Notes: generated from the sequence alone by a model not told the origin. Shown: positions 14,101 to 24,717, counted from the stretch's first letter. The stretch is DNA of 64,000 nt from Hermatobates lingyangjiaoensis (GCA_026182355.1 JAPFBL010000254.1:6135001-6199000); one strand, 5' to 3'. Numbers and translations are program-made.

Positions 14101-15394
14101 ATTTCTTAAATGTTATTGCTATCATTAAGAAATAATTCTCATATTGTTATTGTAGAAAAAACTCAAAGAGGAATAGTTTTTAGAGATGTTATTAACAACT
14201 ACAGGTTCAAACCACATGCGTCTAAAATAGTGATTGGTGTTTTTGCTCATCCCTGTGAGAAAAGAAGCTATACCTTAGGAGTAAGTACAAATACTAAATA
14301 ATATGTATGTTGCTTTGAAACTATTCAGTGGTAGTGTGTTGTAAAGGGGGTATCAGAAGGCAAAAGCCTACACTTGTATGTGTGGATGCTGCCATCCATT
14401 GGCTGACTGCTATGTTTATGTCTTTATTATTATAATCAGGTTATTATAACTATGGTAAATGTATTTTAAATGTATTTATTCATTAATTTTATAAACAGTA
14501 TTTTATTTATAAAAAAATATTAAATTGATATAGTTTTGCTCTGGTGTTGGAAATGTGATTAACCGAAACTATACTATACTCCAGGCATTTAAATATTTAC
14601 TAAACTACCCGTTACCAGTTGGGTCATCCAACACCTTCCTTTTTAATCTAATAATGTTTATATAAATACAAATAAACTCTAAATTAATTAATTTTAGCAT
14701 TTTTAGCATTTTGACATGACCAATTACATGTTGCTCTCATATACTATGAACCTTCAATAAACACTCCTAAATAAGAATATATTAACTACTACTACTATAA
14801 TAAAAGAAAAGATCATTTCCGTCTACAATTAAATATTCAAATTTCCAGGATTAGATTAGAGTAGTATTAAAGTTTTTTTACAAGTAGGGCCAGTCAGTTT
14901 CGTCAGGTAGAAAAAGTTTATTAATCAATCCTGCCTTAATCCCCCAAGCTATGCCCTCTAACCCTGGGCAGATAACCAGCTAAACCTTCATTAACCAGTT
15001 AATCCTAATATCATTATATATAAAGAATCTTCAACCCACCTTCCATTCATGTCCGGATGAAAAGTATTATCCGATGATGTTGTAATTCTAATGATATATT
15101 CGACTTCTTCGAAATTCAACGTCATGAGAAGTAGTCTATTTGAAAGGTTCTCTACTGAGTACTTCTCCTGATGATGACGAATGTCAAAATATACACATTT
15201 GTCTATGTTCTCTTTTTTGTATGGCTATTCAGCGGCTTAAATTTAAATAGAATACAATATTTGATTACATTTAATGCCCTTTTAATTTTACTATATTATT
15301 ATTGATGCAGTCCTAGAACAGTGTAAGGCAATAAGGAATTTTTTTAATAACCAATATTTACTTCTTGAAGTAGGAAGTTCTATATTACAATATT

Positions 15395-15443
<49 letters not shown>

Positions 15444-17921
15444 ATTTTACATAAACACGGGAAATAACAATTAATGATCAAACCACAATAAGAAATGGAA
15501 AAACAAGACTAAGATCTTTCAACCGTAACAAGCTGTCTTTGTCAGAGTCAGTTGGGTTTTTGACTCTGACAAAGACCGCTTGTTACAGTTGAAAGATCTT
15601 AGTCTTGTTTTCCCATTTCATATTGTGGTTTGATCATTGATCTATATATATATTCTCTATAATTTAGAGATAGAATATACTTATAATTATATAAAAGGTT
15701 TATATAAGAAGACTGTATGGAGAAGATGGCTATGGAAAAGGTTTTAAATAAAACCGAAATGTTGGCAACGAGAGTTTTATTTTGGAACCTAGAAAATTGA
15801 CCGAATCCCGATTACATAATACACCTATTCTATCAAACGGTTGATATATTATAGAGTCATATAATATATATATATATTTCTTTTAATCGTAGTTATAAGA
15901 TATTATTCGATTAGTGTCATACACAATACACAAATGATAAAGTCATTATTTTCTCATAAATGCAATGTTGCACTCTTCAAAACAATGTTTTTAGCCAAAT
16001 CGAACCCAATGATGACTGTAATATATAATAATAATGACAGCAATATGTTATTGTAATAATAGTATATTTAACTCAGAATTTAATAACTGAGAAAAATAGT
16101 CCATTGTTAATGTCTGCTAACTGAAAACAGTTTCCATATAGACAACTTACTTCATTTCAAAAATTATTTACTAACAAATAAGTTGATTTCAGATTCCAGA
16201 AGTAATAACTCTACAGCAGTTAATCAAAATGAAATCATATGGTATCAAATATCACCTTGTAACACCCATTACGAACTTGACGTATGAAACAGGAGATGAG
16301 AACGACATTTATGGTAAGAGTTTAGTATTGAACTGAAATTAAAGTCATTGCTTTCAAAAACATTTCAAATTTTGAGATCTCGAAATCAAGTAAATGTATA
16401 AATTAAGTTTAATTGATATCCGAAGAGTGTTCAAGTATTATATCACAATAGCATACCATAAAAATACTATTTCAGATAATTTCGACAAATTTTGGCGATT
16501 AAGAACAGGCATTATTAATTTGTTTATGATATTTTTATTGCAACTAAATAACTAATATAACTAAATAAATAATTGTGACCTTCTCAATTCATCTTCTATT
16601 TTGATCATCCCGTATTAACAATCTGCTGTCCAAAATAGCCATCGTAGTATGTCCGTTATTTCACAAAATAAAAGTAATATTGCAACTGGACTTATTAACT
16701 TAACTTATTAACTGCTCAACTAAAAATAATACAGCGCATAGATAGAAATAGAAACGTACTACAATCAATACTTTGAATAGTATTATGTTACAAGAAGAAG
16801 ATCATAAGAGAAGATGAGTTGAGAAAAATGTTTCCAGACAGGCATGCCATGGACCTAACGGAAGACGCAGGTAACATATACTCGTAATTCATTGGATCTC
16901 CATAAAAATATCGTAAACAAAATAATACTAATATTATTAGCACTACAGAGTGTTAAAGAATGTAAAGTTAAAGAATTAAAGAATGTACAATCCTACATTC
17001 GACATATTGAAAGCATTCCATGCAATTAATAAGTACACTTACACTATCTTATTTTATTCTTAAAATAAGATTGTTTTTTTTTCTAAATCGTTTTAGTTGT
17101 TTACATTCGTGTTTTCGGGAATATTATTTTAATATGTATTGTTTTACACTTGAGCACTATTAAAAGTCAATTAAACTACTGCCAGGAGTTTTATTATAAA
17201 TTATATTTTCGTTAATTATTACAGTTGTTATGCGCAGGCATTATTACAGTAAGTTTATTTATAGTAAAGCTCAGGCAACACCATATTCTTAGTACTTTCA
17301 CCCACTAATTTTTTGAACTTATGATTAATTTGTGTTTCAATTTCCTGGCCATTTTTTATTTCAATCATAAATACCTTGTAATAATAATAATAATCAGGTG
17401 TTAAACAATTTTTGATTCTTTCATTCAAAGTGTTAATATTTTGTTCTATTATTTATTCCTTTCTTTCAGGTTACGATAAACATAATTTGTTTACATTCAG
17501 CCAAATAAATGACAAGGCTAGTAAAGATAAGATACCTTTACGAGACATCAAATACAATTACGATCATTGTCATATGCTGGCACAAGAGGTTTGTATTAAT
17601 ATGAAGTTTTCAATTATTTACTAATATATTCTATTATATGTTCATGATGATAATGGTTATGTATAATAAAGTTAATGACTTTAAAAAATGTTCCTATTAC
17701 TGTTGTAGTCGGGAGGTAGCGTATTCGTTGCTCAGAATTTCCTAAAAAGTGAAGAAGAAAAGAGGAGACAGTTTGTCAAAGGTGTGACTGATAGAGTTTC
17801 TGACGCTGTCGAAGCAGAAGAGCAGACGGTGGAATGCCAGTGCCACTTACACCAAGACTTGTACCCTCGAACTCTCTGTACTGTGGCGCAGACCATACAG
17901 AGGCAAAGTCAGTCACAATAA
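2816..17921 (+). CDS. apolpp: Apolipophorin (retinoid/fatty-acid-binding glycoprotein), 3' part, 11 exons
   Basis: Apolipophorin is the large secreted scaffold protein of the insect lipid carrier lipophorin, made in fat body and acting in haemolymph. The eleven exons listed separately join without a phase conflict into 565 codons ending at TAA 17919-17921, so this is the C-terminal part of a protein usually about 3,300 residues long; earlier exons lie upstream of the window. The first three exons encode a von Willebrand factor D domain (ITFDGRHVSLEG, then GILGTLNYEPYDDFTLPSGK). The next ones carry the cysteine-rich segment after it (ANPFRHLCDHAVQAAK, LPSICGDTCTY), followed by the C-terminal region. 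Introns run from about 80 bp to 2.1 kb and hold transposon relics. A polyadenylation signal AATAAA lies at 18173. Assignment to the apolipophorin family is by remembered similarity of the vWFD and following cysteine-rich region; vitellogenins also have vWFD but lack this tail. Confidence 0.92.
3069..3611. mobile_element. short TIR element, Tigger/pogo-like MITE
   Basis: The left end CAGTCATCCCTCGCTACTTC is matched inverted at the right end (GACTAAGGGATGACTG). A TA precedes the left end; the base pair after the right end is CA, so the target duplication is imperfect. No transposase remains. It lies in an apolipophorin intron. Confidence 0.6.
4340..4424 (+). CDS. apolpp: apolipophorin exon: vWFD, second part
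   Basis: Acceptor ATTACAG ends at 4339; phase 0 in, phase 1 out at donor GTAATA (4425). Encodes VYLNGKATEYPVIELDGDLV and then AWRHPNSI. Confidence 0.9.
4800..5680 (+). pseudogene. mariner transposase relic
   Basis: Starts near an end-like sequence (GGATTGATAAGTCAGTGAC, about 4805) followed at 4978 by MEKSELRVLIKHYFLRKKSI. Frames then shift through VKKWFTEFLCGRTSTSDAER, ELAHAVGIST, LSARWVPRLLTLDHKR and FLRRFVTVDKTWIHHNTPET to YLEKGKTITGEYYSKLLNRF. These are the N-terminal helix-turn-helix region and the first catalytic Asp region (VDxTWIHH) of a mariner transposase. At least one stop (near 5049) and several frameshifts break it, and the copy ends near 5680 without the rest of the catalytic domain. 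It lies in an apolipophorin intron. Confidence 0.9.
6308..6468 (+). CDS. apolpp: apolipophorin exon: vWFD, third part
   Basis: Acceptor TTTACAG ends at 6307; two bases complete a Gly codon; phase 0 out at donor GTAAAG (6469). Encodes IRAGSEEEVVLLCKTDATGC and GILGTLNYEPYDDFTLPSGK. The GxLGTxNYEPYDD motif is the most conserved part of the domain in apolipophorins. Confidence 0.93.
7305..7547 (-). CDS. possible first coding exon of a small secreted protein, antisense in an apolipophorin intron
   Basis: The minus-strand reading begins at ATG 7547 with a signal-peptide-like start (MSLYGITIFILYVQIFFLSV then TAENNNQTDD), followed by a hydrophilic stretch with an N-glycosylation site. It either ends at a TGA at about 7275 (90 residues) or leaves by the strong donor GTATGT whose G is at 7304. 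No family is recognised and no second exon could be identified. It may be a chance open frame; the signal-peptide look and the good donor are the only support. Confidence 0.25.
7769..7899 (+). CDS. apolpp: apolipophorin exon: post-vWFD cysteine-containing linker
   Basis: Acceptor GGTTCAG ends at 7768; phase 0 in, phase 2 out at the strong donor GTATGT (7900). Encodes VTEDESEFSVSWQIGGCAPA, a His/Gln-rich stretch (KEHKHQHQ) and CTDLFTSSDEL. Confidence 0.88.
8097..8298. repeat. (CT)n / (TTTCTC)n microsatellite
   Basis: About 200 bp of almost pure CT dinucleotides turning into TTTCTCTC units toward the 3' side, in an apolipophorin intron. The open frame through it (Ser/Leu repeats) is an artefact. 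Confidence 0.97.
9453..9622 (+). CDS. apolpp: apolipophorin exon: cysteine-rich segment
   Basis: Acceptor CCTATAG ends at 9452. Encodes ICYQSINANPFRHLCDHAVQ, AAKSPAEKKSIACSAALAYT and KLCKEKFPTTSLPSIC. The phase-1 donor GTCAGT at 9623 was chosen because the alternative at 9627 puts the next exon into a frame with an early stop. Confidence 0.9.
9703..9886 (+). CDS. apolpp: apolipophorin exon
   Basis: Acceptor CTTCAG ends at 9702 after a short intron of 80 bp; phase 1 in, phase 2 out at donor GTAAGT (9887). Encodes DTCTYNSKEIRNGEVVTLNI and then SAEIIFLVELLKGNEEIYKS. Confidence 0.88.
9978..10097. mobile_element. 120-bp foldback / MITE-like element
   Basis: Starts TGTTGAAAATTAGACCACAT and ends with its near-exact reverse complement (ATGGTCTAATTTTCAACA), with inverted arms of about 24 bp and an internal third copy of the GTGGTCTAAT motif. 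AT-rich flanks; no coding capacity. Confidence 0.7.
10200..11983. other. intron, no feature recognised
   Basis: AT-rich intron between apolipophorin exons ending 9886 and starting 11984. Apart from the foldback at its 5' side I see no coding match or clear repeat. Confidence 0.6.
11984..12174 (+). CDS. apolpp: apolipophorin exon
   Basis: Acceptor TTTCCAG ends at 11983; phase 2 in, phase 1 out at donor GTAAGT (12175). Encodes DVSFALVGFGAPRSKWPTYF and then DGDVKNIFFDEKPISSNKTF. The SFALVGFG strand is consistent with an alpha/beta fold in the apolipophorin C-terminus. Confidence 0.87.
12175..14155. other. intron, no feature recognised
   Basis: About 2 kb of very AT-rich intron in apolipophorin with no recognisable coding or structured repeat. 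Confidence 0.6.
14156..14280 (+). CDS. apolpp: apolipophorin exon
   Basis: Acceptor TTGTAG ends at 14155; phase 1 in, phase 0 out at donor GTAAGT (14281). Encodes QRGIVFRDVINNYRFKPHAS and KIVIGVFAHPCEKRSYTLG. Confidence 0.87.
15048..15205. repeat. degenerate hammerhead-like repeat, inverted pair
   Basis: The right part has CTGATGA at about 15168, then T, stem GAC, loop GAAT, stem GTC, then AAAATATA where GAAA would be expected. The left part (about 15080-15130) contains a loosely inverted relative including GACTTCTTCGAAATTCAACG. Compared with the hammerhead layout, G12 is changed to A. Confidence 0.4.
15396..15440. repeat. (TA)n microsatellite
   Basis: Uninterrupted TA dinucleotides abutting the left side of a palindromic repeat. 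Confidence 0.95.
15441..15650. repeat. palindromic repeat, family U1, copy 1, hammerhead-like arms
   Basis: Two arms of about 90 bp in inverted orientation around a short spacer (TTGGGTTTTT). Each arm reads GACT, CTGACAA, a hairpin (GACCG/CGGTT type, loop CTTGTTA), GAAA, GATCTT, AGTC, then ATTTC/TATTGTGGTTTGATCA. Arms: minus strand 15549-15507 and plus strand 15562-15604. The core differs from CTGANGA at one base (G8 to A) in both arms. Related copies are at 35.2 and 35.8 kb. Confidence 0.75.
15700..15875 (+). repeat. repeat family U2, single copy
   Basis: Carries AAGGTTTTAAATAAAACC (hairpin) followed by GAAATGTTGGCAACGAGAGT, then TTGACCGAATCCCGATTACA, CTATTCTATCAAACGG and a TA-rich end. The same unit occurs as an inverted pair at 38.95-39.37 kb. 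No coding capacity. Confidence 0.75.
16193..16313 (+). CDS. apolpp: apolipophorin exon
   Basis: Acceptor GATTTCAG ends at 16192; phase 0 in, phase 1 out at donor GTAAGA (16314). Encodes IPEVITLQQLIKMKSYGIKY and HLVTPITNLTYETGDENDIY. Confidence 0.87.
17470..17588 (+). CDS. apolpp: apolipophorin exon
   Basis: Acceptor CTTTCAG ends at 17469; phase 1 in, phase 0 out at donor GTTTGT (17589). Encodes GYDKHNLFTFSQINDKASKD and IPLRDIKYNYDHCHMLAQE. Confidence 0.87.
17709..17921 (+). CDS. apolpp: apolipophorin last exon with stop codon
   Basis: Acceptor GTTGTAG ends at 17708; phase 0. Encodes SGGSVFVAQNFLKSEEEKRR, then a Cys-rich tail (ECQCHLHQDLYPRTLC) and a Gln/Ser-rich end, stopping at TAA 17919-17921. 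Confidence 0.9.
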   Translation, partial: SGGSVFVAQNFLKSEEEKRRQFVKGVTDRVSDAVEAEEQTVECQCHLHQDLYPRTLCTVAQTIQRQSQSQ

Positions 17922-18172
17922 TCCAACCTCTTTACAACTATTCTTCTTGATTTTCTAAGTCACCATTCTAAGATTACGAGCTACTCAAACTATTTTGAGA
18001 TCTACTATTAAAACAAACTCGTCATTCCTGCTAAATTCTCTCCTTTACTCGTCCAGTAGTACTCGATTACTTTACCTAACTAGCAAAAAAATTACCTTTA
18101 ACATACTTTTAAAAAAATATTATATTGAGCCTACTCAATTGTTTTAACTGTCCTTCCGGTATCATACAGAGG

Positions 18173-18178
18173 AATAAA
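18173..18178 (+). terminator. candidate polyadenylation signal of apolipophorin
   Basis: AATAAA about 250 bp after the apolipophorin stop codon, the first canonical hexamer downstream of it. Confidence 0.5.
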
Positions 18179-18199
18179 CAAATTTGGCATGTTCTGTTA

Positions 18200-18994
18200 A
18201 CAGCACTACAGAGAGCAAAATAGAAATCATTTGATAACGTACATGCTCAGAAACCGTTCAAATAGAAAAAAAAATACGAAGAATGACGAGTTAATACTTA
18301 AGTGATGGTTTAAACATAATTCAGTTCTTATTGTTTTTTATCGCTGTAGTTAACCAGGTTAAGAGTATACTTCTACTATTAAATGAAAAGTATGTTGTTT
18401 TTTTTTTCAAAACAGTTTTCGTTCCTCCTAAGATGATCATTTCGATTGAAAGACTTCAGTTTCTCTGTAGAATTGAAATGAATTCTTTTTAACTTCTTTG
18501 TTATGCAAGCTTTATCACAATATTGCTTTTCCTCAGCTAAAGAATTATATTAAAAATTCTCCTTGATCCAGTTTTGAAAATGCAGTGAGAAAATATTTTA
18601 CTTGTCTCCTGTTCTCCGCAATATTATTATTAGCTTTTCCTTCAATATACCTTTCCAAATATATTAGTGCTTTAATTAATCTAAAAAACTTTGTTTTCCT
18701 TTAAATCTTTTGATTAACTATAAATTGTTAATAACAATCGAGCACTAATTTTATAAAGCACAAAATATTTACTCTTACTCCTTAACAAAATAACATATAT
18801 ATTTGGAACTAATAAATATCAATTATTCTATTAGCAGTTCTTTAAAAATTTAGTTTAGCATTTAGTCATATCTGTTTTATATATTTATTTTTAATAACTA
18901 GCTTGTAAAAATTATAAGTGATAGGTAATTTATACATTACTCGATATAACTATAACATATGTCTACTGGTAATAGTCTGCATAAATTTTGAAAT
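18200..18994. other. intergenic, no feature recognised
   Basis: AT-rich sequence between the apolipophorin 3' end and a LINE remnant; nothing supportable seen. Confidence 0.55.
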
Positions 18995-19059
18995 TTGTTT
19001 TGTTTTAAAATTAATTGTTTCTTTAAAAAATTGAGTGTTGAAATTTATATCAGGATTGT

Positions 19060-19560
19060 TAAATCCGTAATGATATCGAGTATTGTAAAAAAATATTTCA
19101 GATCCTCAAGAATTACTTCAATTCAATTACTTCAACTTAACCAACAGGACTTCCACAAAATACAAAGCTCTTCTTACAGTCAATTATATCGAATAATAAA
19201 CAGTTTTAACCACATAGATATCAGCTATTTAAATCCAGATCTCAATTTAACATACAATTATCAAAGAACACTGGAACAAATAAGAACCAAAGGCGGTGAC
19301 ATTCTACACCTATCGTTCAGAGGTATCTTATATAAAATTAAAACTGAGGAACTCTGTACGATATGCAATATGCAGGAATGTGAACCTTTGGCCCATATAG
19401 TATTAAATGTTCTATGGCCGTCAAAGGGAAGCCTTCTTACCCCACAGCTTTTTCAATAACGAGTGGTCGGATGGAACTAACCAAGGCCTTTCTGCTAGGA
19501 TTTGTACATAAAAAAGCAGGCTGCAAATACTTTATTGTAAATATTTTAAAAATTAGAGCT
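19060..19560 (+). pseudogene. non-LTR retrotransposon (LINE) C-terminal remnant
   Basis: An open frame ending at 19459 carries LSFRGILYKIKTEELCTICN and then CEPLAHIVLNVLWP. This is the spacing of the zinc-knuckle (CxxC...H) found after the reverse transcriptase in many LINE ORF2 proteins, followed after a frameshift by a short tail (KAGCKYFIVNILKIRA). No reverse transcriptase core is present, so it is a 5'-truncated relic. Confidence 0.55.
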
Positions 19561-19682
19561 TAATTTTAAATGGGTAAATATAAAAAAAAGAGGAAAAAAG
19601 CTCAAAAAAAGCTCAAAAGAGGAAATGTTCGAATATCAGTATATTTCAGATTTTATTTTTTTTGATTTTTATTTATGTATTT

Positions 19683-19683
19683 C

Positions 19684-19719
<36 letters not shown>

Positions 19720-19720
19720 G
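19683..19720. repeat. (TTA)n microsatellite
   Basis: About a dozen TTA units, close downstream of the LINE remnant and possibly its tail on the plus strand. Confidence 0.85.
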
Positions 19721-21303
19721 GCTCTTGAAAATACTAGAGCGTGAACTTTAAACTATGCAGCAATGTAATACTCCCTTGTATTAAGCTTTATACTTTAAAT
19801 ACAAATATTATTCTATTCTAAAAGAATATTTCAGCATCTAGGGTTCATTTATGAATTATTTATATTCTTTAAGTCAGATTTGAATGTTGACTTTACGCTT
19901 TGACATTTCAGAATGAGGTCATTTTTCGAGAGTCTACAAGGCTGCTGTTAAAACATAATATTTGTAATATAGTTATATCTTAATGTGTAAATAATTGTTA
20001 TTTGCAAGTTAGATATGGATCACTAATATTATTGTACCTGTACATCTGTCTACATTTTCTTTTGTTATACTCTTTATAAATTGTTTTCAATAATTATTCA
20101 CCGAAGTTCAATGTTTCTAAAATATCTTCGTTGTTGAACAGTTCTTTATATATTTAATGTAATATTTATATCAATAGACTATAACGTATATTTGTTGTTT
20201 TTTTCCTTCAAATCCTTTCAAGAAGCATCTTATTAACTGTTGTTGATAGTTTATGCTCGTAGTTCGAGTTTAACATCATGAACGACTCACGCTATTTTAT
20301 TTATTTCAATACAATGAAAAAAACATCTTCTTTTCATTTTTTGTTTTTTTTTTTCATATTTTATTCCATTTTTTGTTTTTTTTTCTACTGCTAACATTCA
20401 TTTGCTTCAAATAAAAATTATCATCTTGAGATAATGTGTAATGACCTAGTGATGAATAAGTGAATGTGAACAAGTTATTTCTTCATTTGTTGAGTGTGTC
20501 AAATACGAGAAAGAAAAAACAAAGGAAATCGTTGACAAAAGCTTATAGCCGTATTTCATTATTCTTCACTGTGAGGAAAAGTAATGTACTTAAGAGAGAA
20601 GCAGAAAATTCATGGTGACTGTTATTTTTTTAATATTCAATATATACAATTGTAACTACTGAATAAGTATGGTTATAAAAATATTTGAATACTGTATTGT
20701 CATCAACTGTGGATGGGTGCGTAAAATTTTAGAAAATTTGCTTAAATTAAATTCCTAATAGTTAAGTCTGACAAAAGAAGTTAAAGTTATAACGTTCTAG
20801 AGTAAAGAGATACGTGTTGTTCTAATATAATTTAAATACTCAGATAGGGTTATCTAAAACTCAGAAAGGTAATGCAAAATCAGCACACTTAACATTGCTG
20901 TCAAAGTGTGTGTAAAAATGCAAAGTAATATTGTGAAGGTAAAAACTAATTAAAGACATGAATGCGTTAAAAATAAGTCAAACAAGAGTCCACGAACTGT
21001 TTGTTCGTGCATCAGGTAAATTGGCAATCATATTGAAAAACGATTGTATTTGAATTTAAGCGTTCGAGAGGGATAAGAAATTGCGATTCTCTGTATCCAT
21101 GAAGTCCGACCCGGCTCCACCCAAAAACCTCTAACTCTGCAATGCGCCAAGTTACACGCTATAACTCTAACAAGATTAGGCTCATGTCTTAAAGATACTA
21201 CCTTTGGTTACTCTATTTAACTACTTCAACGTCTGAATATTCATGCGAATTTTTCGTACGGAAACATTCTCTAAGTTTAGACTAATCCTCTAACGTGCAG
21301 GCA

Positions 21304-21344
21304 GCCTAAGAAAACGTGCCTTTTTAGGCTAGTGTTTTCTTAGC
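21304..21344. repeat. imperfect hairpin
   Basis: GCCTAAGAAAACGTGCC and GGCTAGTGTTTTCTTAGC are near-complementary around a TTTTTA loop, in a locally GC-richer stretch (about 21,000-21,420) for which I recognise no gene. Confidence 0.45.
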
Positions 21345-22214
21345 TACTGCTAAGAAACAGTCATATTGAGGGGGTTTTGTTGGGCACTTGCTTTCACTCG
21401 TACCAAACAAGATCCTGCAAACGTATTCTGTTCTATGACCGCATAATTTTAAATTTCTGACATTTTATATGCATTTAATTATTTATTTCCTTTTTTTTAT
21501 AACAAACTAAGTTTAAGATAAATACAAAATTCTCTGAATACTTAAATATTTAATTTTTTACAAAAGAAGTGTTTTACATTTTAGTACTGAACTTTTTAAA
21601 CAAAAATTCAAGCAAAAATTTTAATTATTCTTACTTTCAACTTTCAATTAAACTATACTTTCAACAATTCAAAATGGTTGCATTTTTTAAAATAAAAATT
21701 TAACAGTACTTTTACTATATTATAAGCTTCAAGATCAAATGTGACAATTAAATGTCACATGATAAATGAATGCAGATGCAATAATAAATCCATGCACATT
21801 TGCTCATAAACCCAGCCATCTGCTCTGCTATAGGTACATGCATATACATCAAAGTTTAAATTACAATAAGAACTTCAGGAATGGGATTAAGATCATTCAA
21901 CCAATTGAAGATCTTTCTAGGACGGTCCCATTTCTGAATTGCTTACTGTCTTTACTCTGAAATATTTATAATACAATATTTTAACAACAATGCTACATAC
22001 ATTGTATATGTAGCATGAGTACATATACAATCATGGATGGTTTTTAACTATGTCTGCATCGGTGCACTTGGTCTCAATCTATTTCTTCCCCTTTTCACAA
22101 TTGAAACAAAAAAATTGAGACCGTCAGTGTCAGTCTTTCCTTACGTCCTTATCTATACTCATGTTGAACTGTATACACTTCGCATGACGAACTATTGAAA
22201 ATTACAGAACACAA

Positions 22215-23015
22215 TAAGATACATACTAGGGGTGGTAATGGAGTGATTAAGCGCCTCTAAAAGCCTCTAACACTCGACTCCGACTTTTGGCCTTCACGAG
22301 GCTACCCTGTTAACCTGCTACATGCAGGGACAAACGAAAGAGTACGAGAGGGTGATCAGGGGCTGGGTCTGACCATCTTCGAATCACATCCTTACTAATC
22401 CCCAAATCCCCTCCTTTTATCTCAGCCCCTAAGGTGTTATGCGATCCGTGCCGAAGAATGGATGATAGAGGGGTTACTCTATTATGAACGGAGCCTCAAG
22501 GGTACCAGACAACCCCCTTGAGTAAATAGTCTTACTCTGGTATGCGGTGCTCTGCCGGAGCGAACAAAATACCACCGATAGGGATAAAGGGATTTTCCCC
22601 TATATGATACTAAGGAGAAGGAAGTCCGGAGACCATCCTCCAGAAGCGCAGGGGTCCAAAAGCGCTAACTAGTGGGAGTTAACCTCCCACAAGTGCACCT
22701 AAGAACCCGAAGAAGACCGTTCCGAAGAAGGGGAAAGGAAGTTACTTTCTCCCAAAACGTAGGAAACCTGAATGGACATTATCAATGATGGTTTGTGCAG
22801 ATTCTGCAAAAAAGAAGAAGAAACACTGTTGCACCTGGTGACTGACTAGGCAACTTTGCTGCACAGAAGTAGGTGCTTCGGGACACTCAACAAAACCATA
22901 GAAAAAGTTTTACCGCTGGAACCAGCAAAAGTGCTGAGATTCTTACAATAGTTTTTCAGACTTATATAATAGTTTTAATATAAGTCGGTGTTATAGTCAC
23001 CCTGAAATAATAATA
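22215..23015 (+). mobile_element. internally deleted LINE: GC-rich 5' segment joined to ORF2 3' end
   Basis: About 520 bp of GC-rich, non-coding sequence (22215-22740) stands out sharply from its AT-rich surroundings. It is followed directly by a reading that ends LINE proteins: GLCRFCKKEEETLLHLV (CxxC...H knuckle), then NKTIEKVLPLEPAKVLRFLQ and stop at about 22950, and a TAA-repeat tail near 23010. The reverse transcriptase is missing. The (TAA)n tail is known in I-type LINEs; the clade cannot be fixed here. Confidence 0.6.
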
Positions 23016-24717
23016 ATAATATATACCACTGTCGATATTTTGAGCACCAGTTTTCCATCAGAAAAACCCCATAACAAAGATAAAGTGGGAGAGATGCTTT
23101 CAGTTGACACATCGAATCAATAACTGGACTTCGATATATTACACTGAAAGTATCACTCCTGATTCATCCTTTTTTCTGATGATCTCTTTGTTGTTCTGGA
23201 AGAAGTGTCGTTTGATATACTAATTGTATTAAGTGTTTTGTCTTCTAATAATTATTTCAATTATTTAATTCTAATTGTCTAGAAATAACCATTTGGTAAA
23301 ATAATATTAGTGAGTAATATATATTTTTGATAAGTTCATAAAGTAGAAGTTGGACTTGAAATGAATTGAACGTGACACTCGTTTTGTAGAGGTTAGTGGA
23401 AATATTAAGGATTTTAATAAATTAGAGGGGGATAAGAAGAGAGAGGGATGCCAGATGAGATGCGAGCCGCCACATGTGGCTTGCTGTGATTAGTGAAGGC
23501 TCTGGTGTTTTTTCTTGGGGTTAACCACCTAACCATCACCACGGGCTGACAACTTGTTACTACCCTGCGCACATATGGCAGATTATCTCAAAATAATCCT
23601 TTTTTCATTGGATGCATAGAAAAGTTGGAAACACTTCATGATATTAACTGCAGAGAAGTCCAACTGCTTCTCTCCTTGTATTAGATCTCTCTTTTGATCT
23701 AATAAATGCTTCAACGGAAACTATTGTACATAAAAAGCGTCAAATAATAAAAACATAACCCAAGATAATAGTTCAACCACTTTCTTTTAATTATCTTATC
23801 TACTGAACTAATTCTCTATTTTTTTTGTTTTGGAAAAAGTATTAATAAAATAAAAATACAAATATTCTGCAATCTAAAATTTTCAACTAATTTATTTATA
23901 ATGACCCGTGTTTAAACATCAGACTTCATTTGATGAACTTCTAAATAGCATAATAATAACTTTACTTAGGTAAGGTAAACATTAAGTATACATTAAGTAT
24001 CACAATATTATGTATTGTGTAATAATAATGATAAAAGGAATAAATTCATCCTTTATGTTGCTTAGAACATGATTGAACTTGACTAAAATTAAATATGAGA
24101 ATATTACAGCAGTACATTTTATATTATGGAGAAAATTACTTGTTTTGCTTTACTTTCAGGAACAAAACAAGGTAGATTATATTAACCGGTGACCCGGAGT
24201 TGCCAGTAAAAAAATATAGTAAAATATCAAATAATCAGCTACTTCTAACAACAATTTCAATTTTCTTGAATTTACTAAAATGAAAAAAAAAGTAAATTAC
24301 AGGTTAGAAAATTAAGTTCTTTGTATAGGTTATCTTTATACTACTTGTCTCACACCAGTATAGGATGTCATGTTGTTAAATCAGGAGTGATATATGTTAA
24401 TAGTTAACATGAACATGTTACCAAGCAGCTTTTGTTACCTCCAAGCACAACATTTGAACTTCTACAAATTATTACAAATAGTATATGTGTCTAGAGGATT
24501 TCAAAGCAATATTATCTCATGGGTACGTTAAACTGTCCTTTATTTCAGTTTTATCTTTCAAAATCTTTCAAAGGATCATGTAAGGTAAAGGTTCATGTTA
24601 GAAACTTTGATAATTTGAAATTTTTTTAAAAATTTTTGTTTTCATATTTATTGAAATTAGTCCTATTTCAGTCAACTAAATGATCAGAGGCCCCTGACTT
24701 ACTCGTATGTGGAGTAG
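23016..24717. other. intergenic, mostly featureless
   Basis: AT-rich except for a GC-richer island at about 23,410-23,580 (includes GAGCCGCCACATGTGGC) that I cannot assign. Confidence 0.5.
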
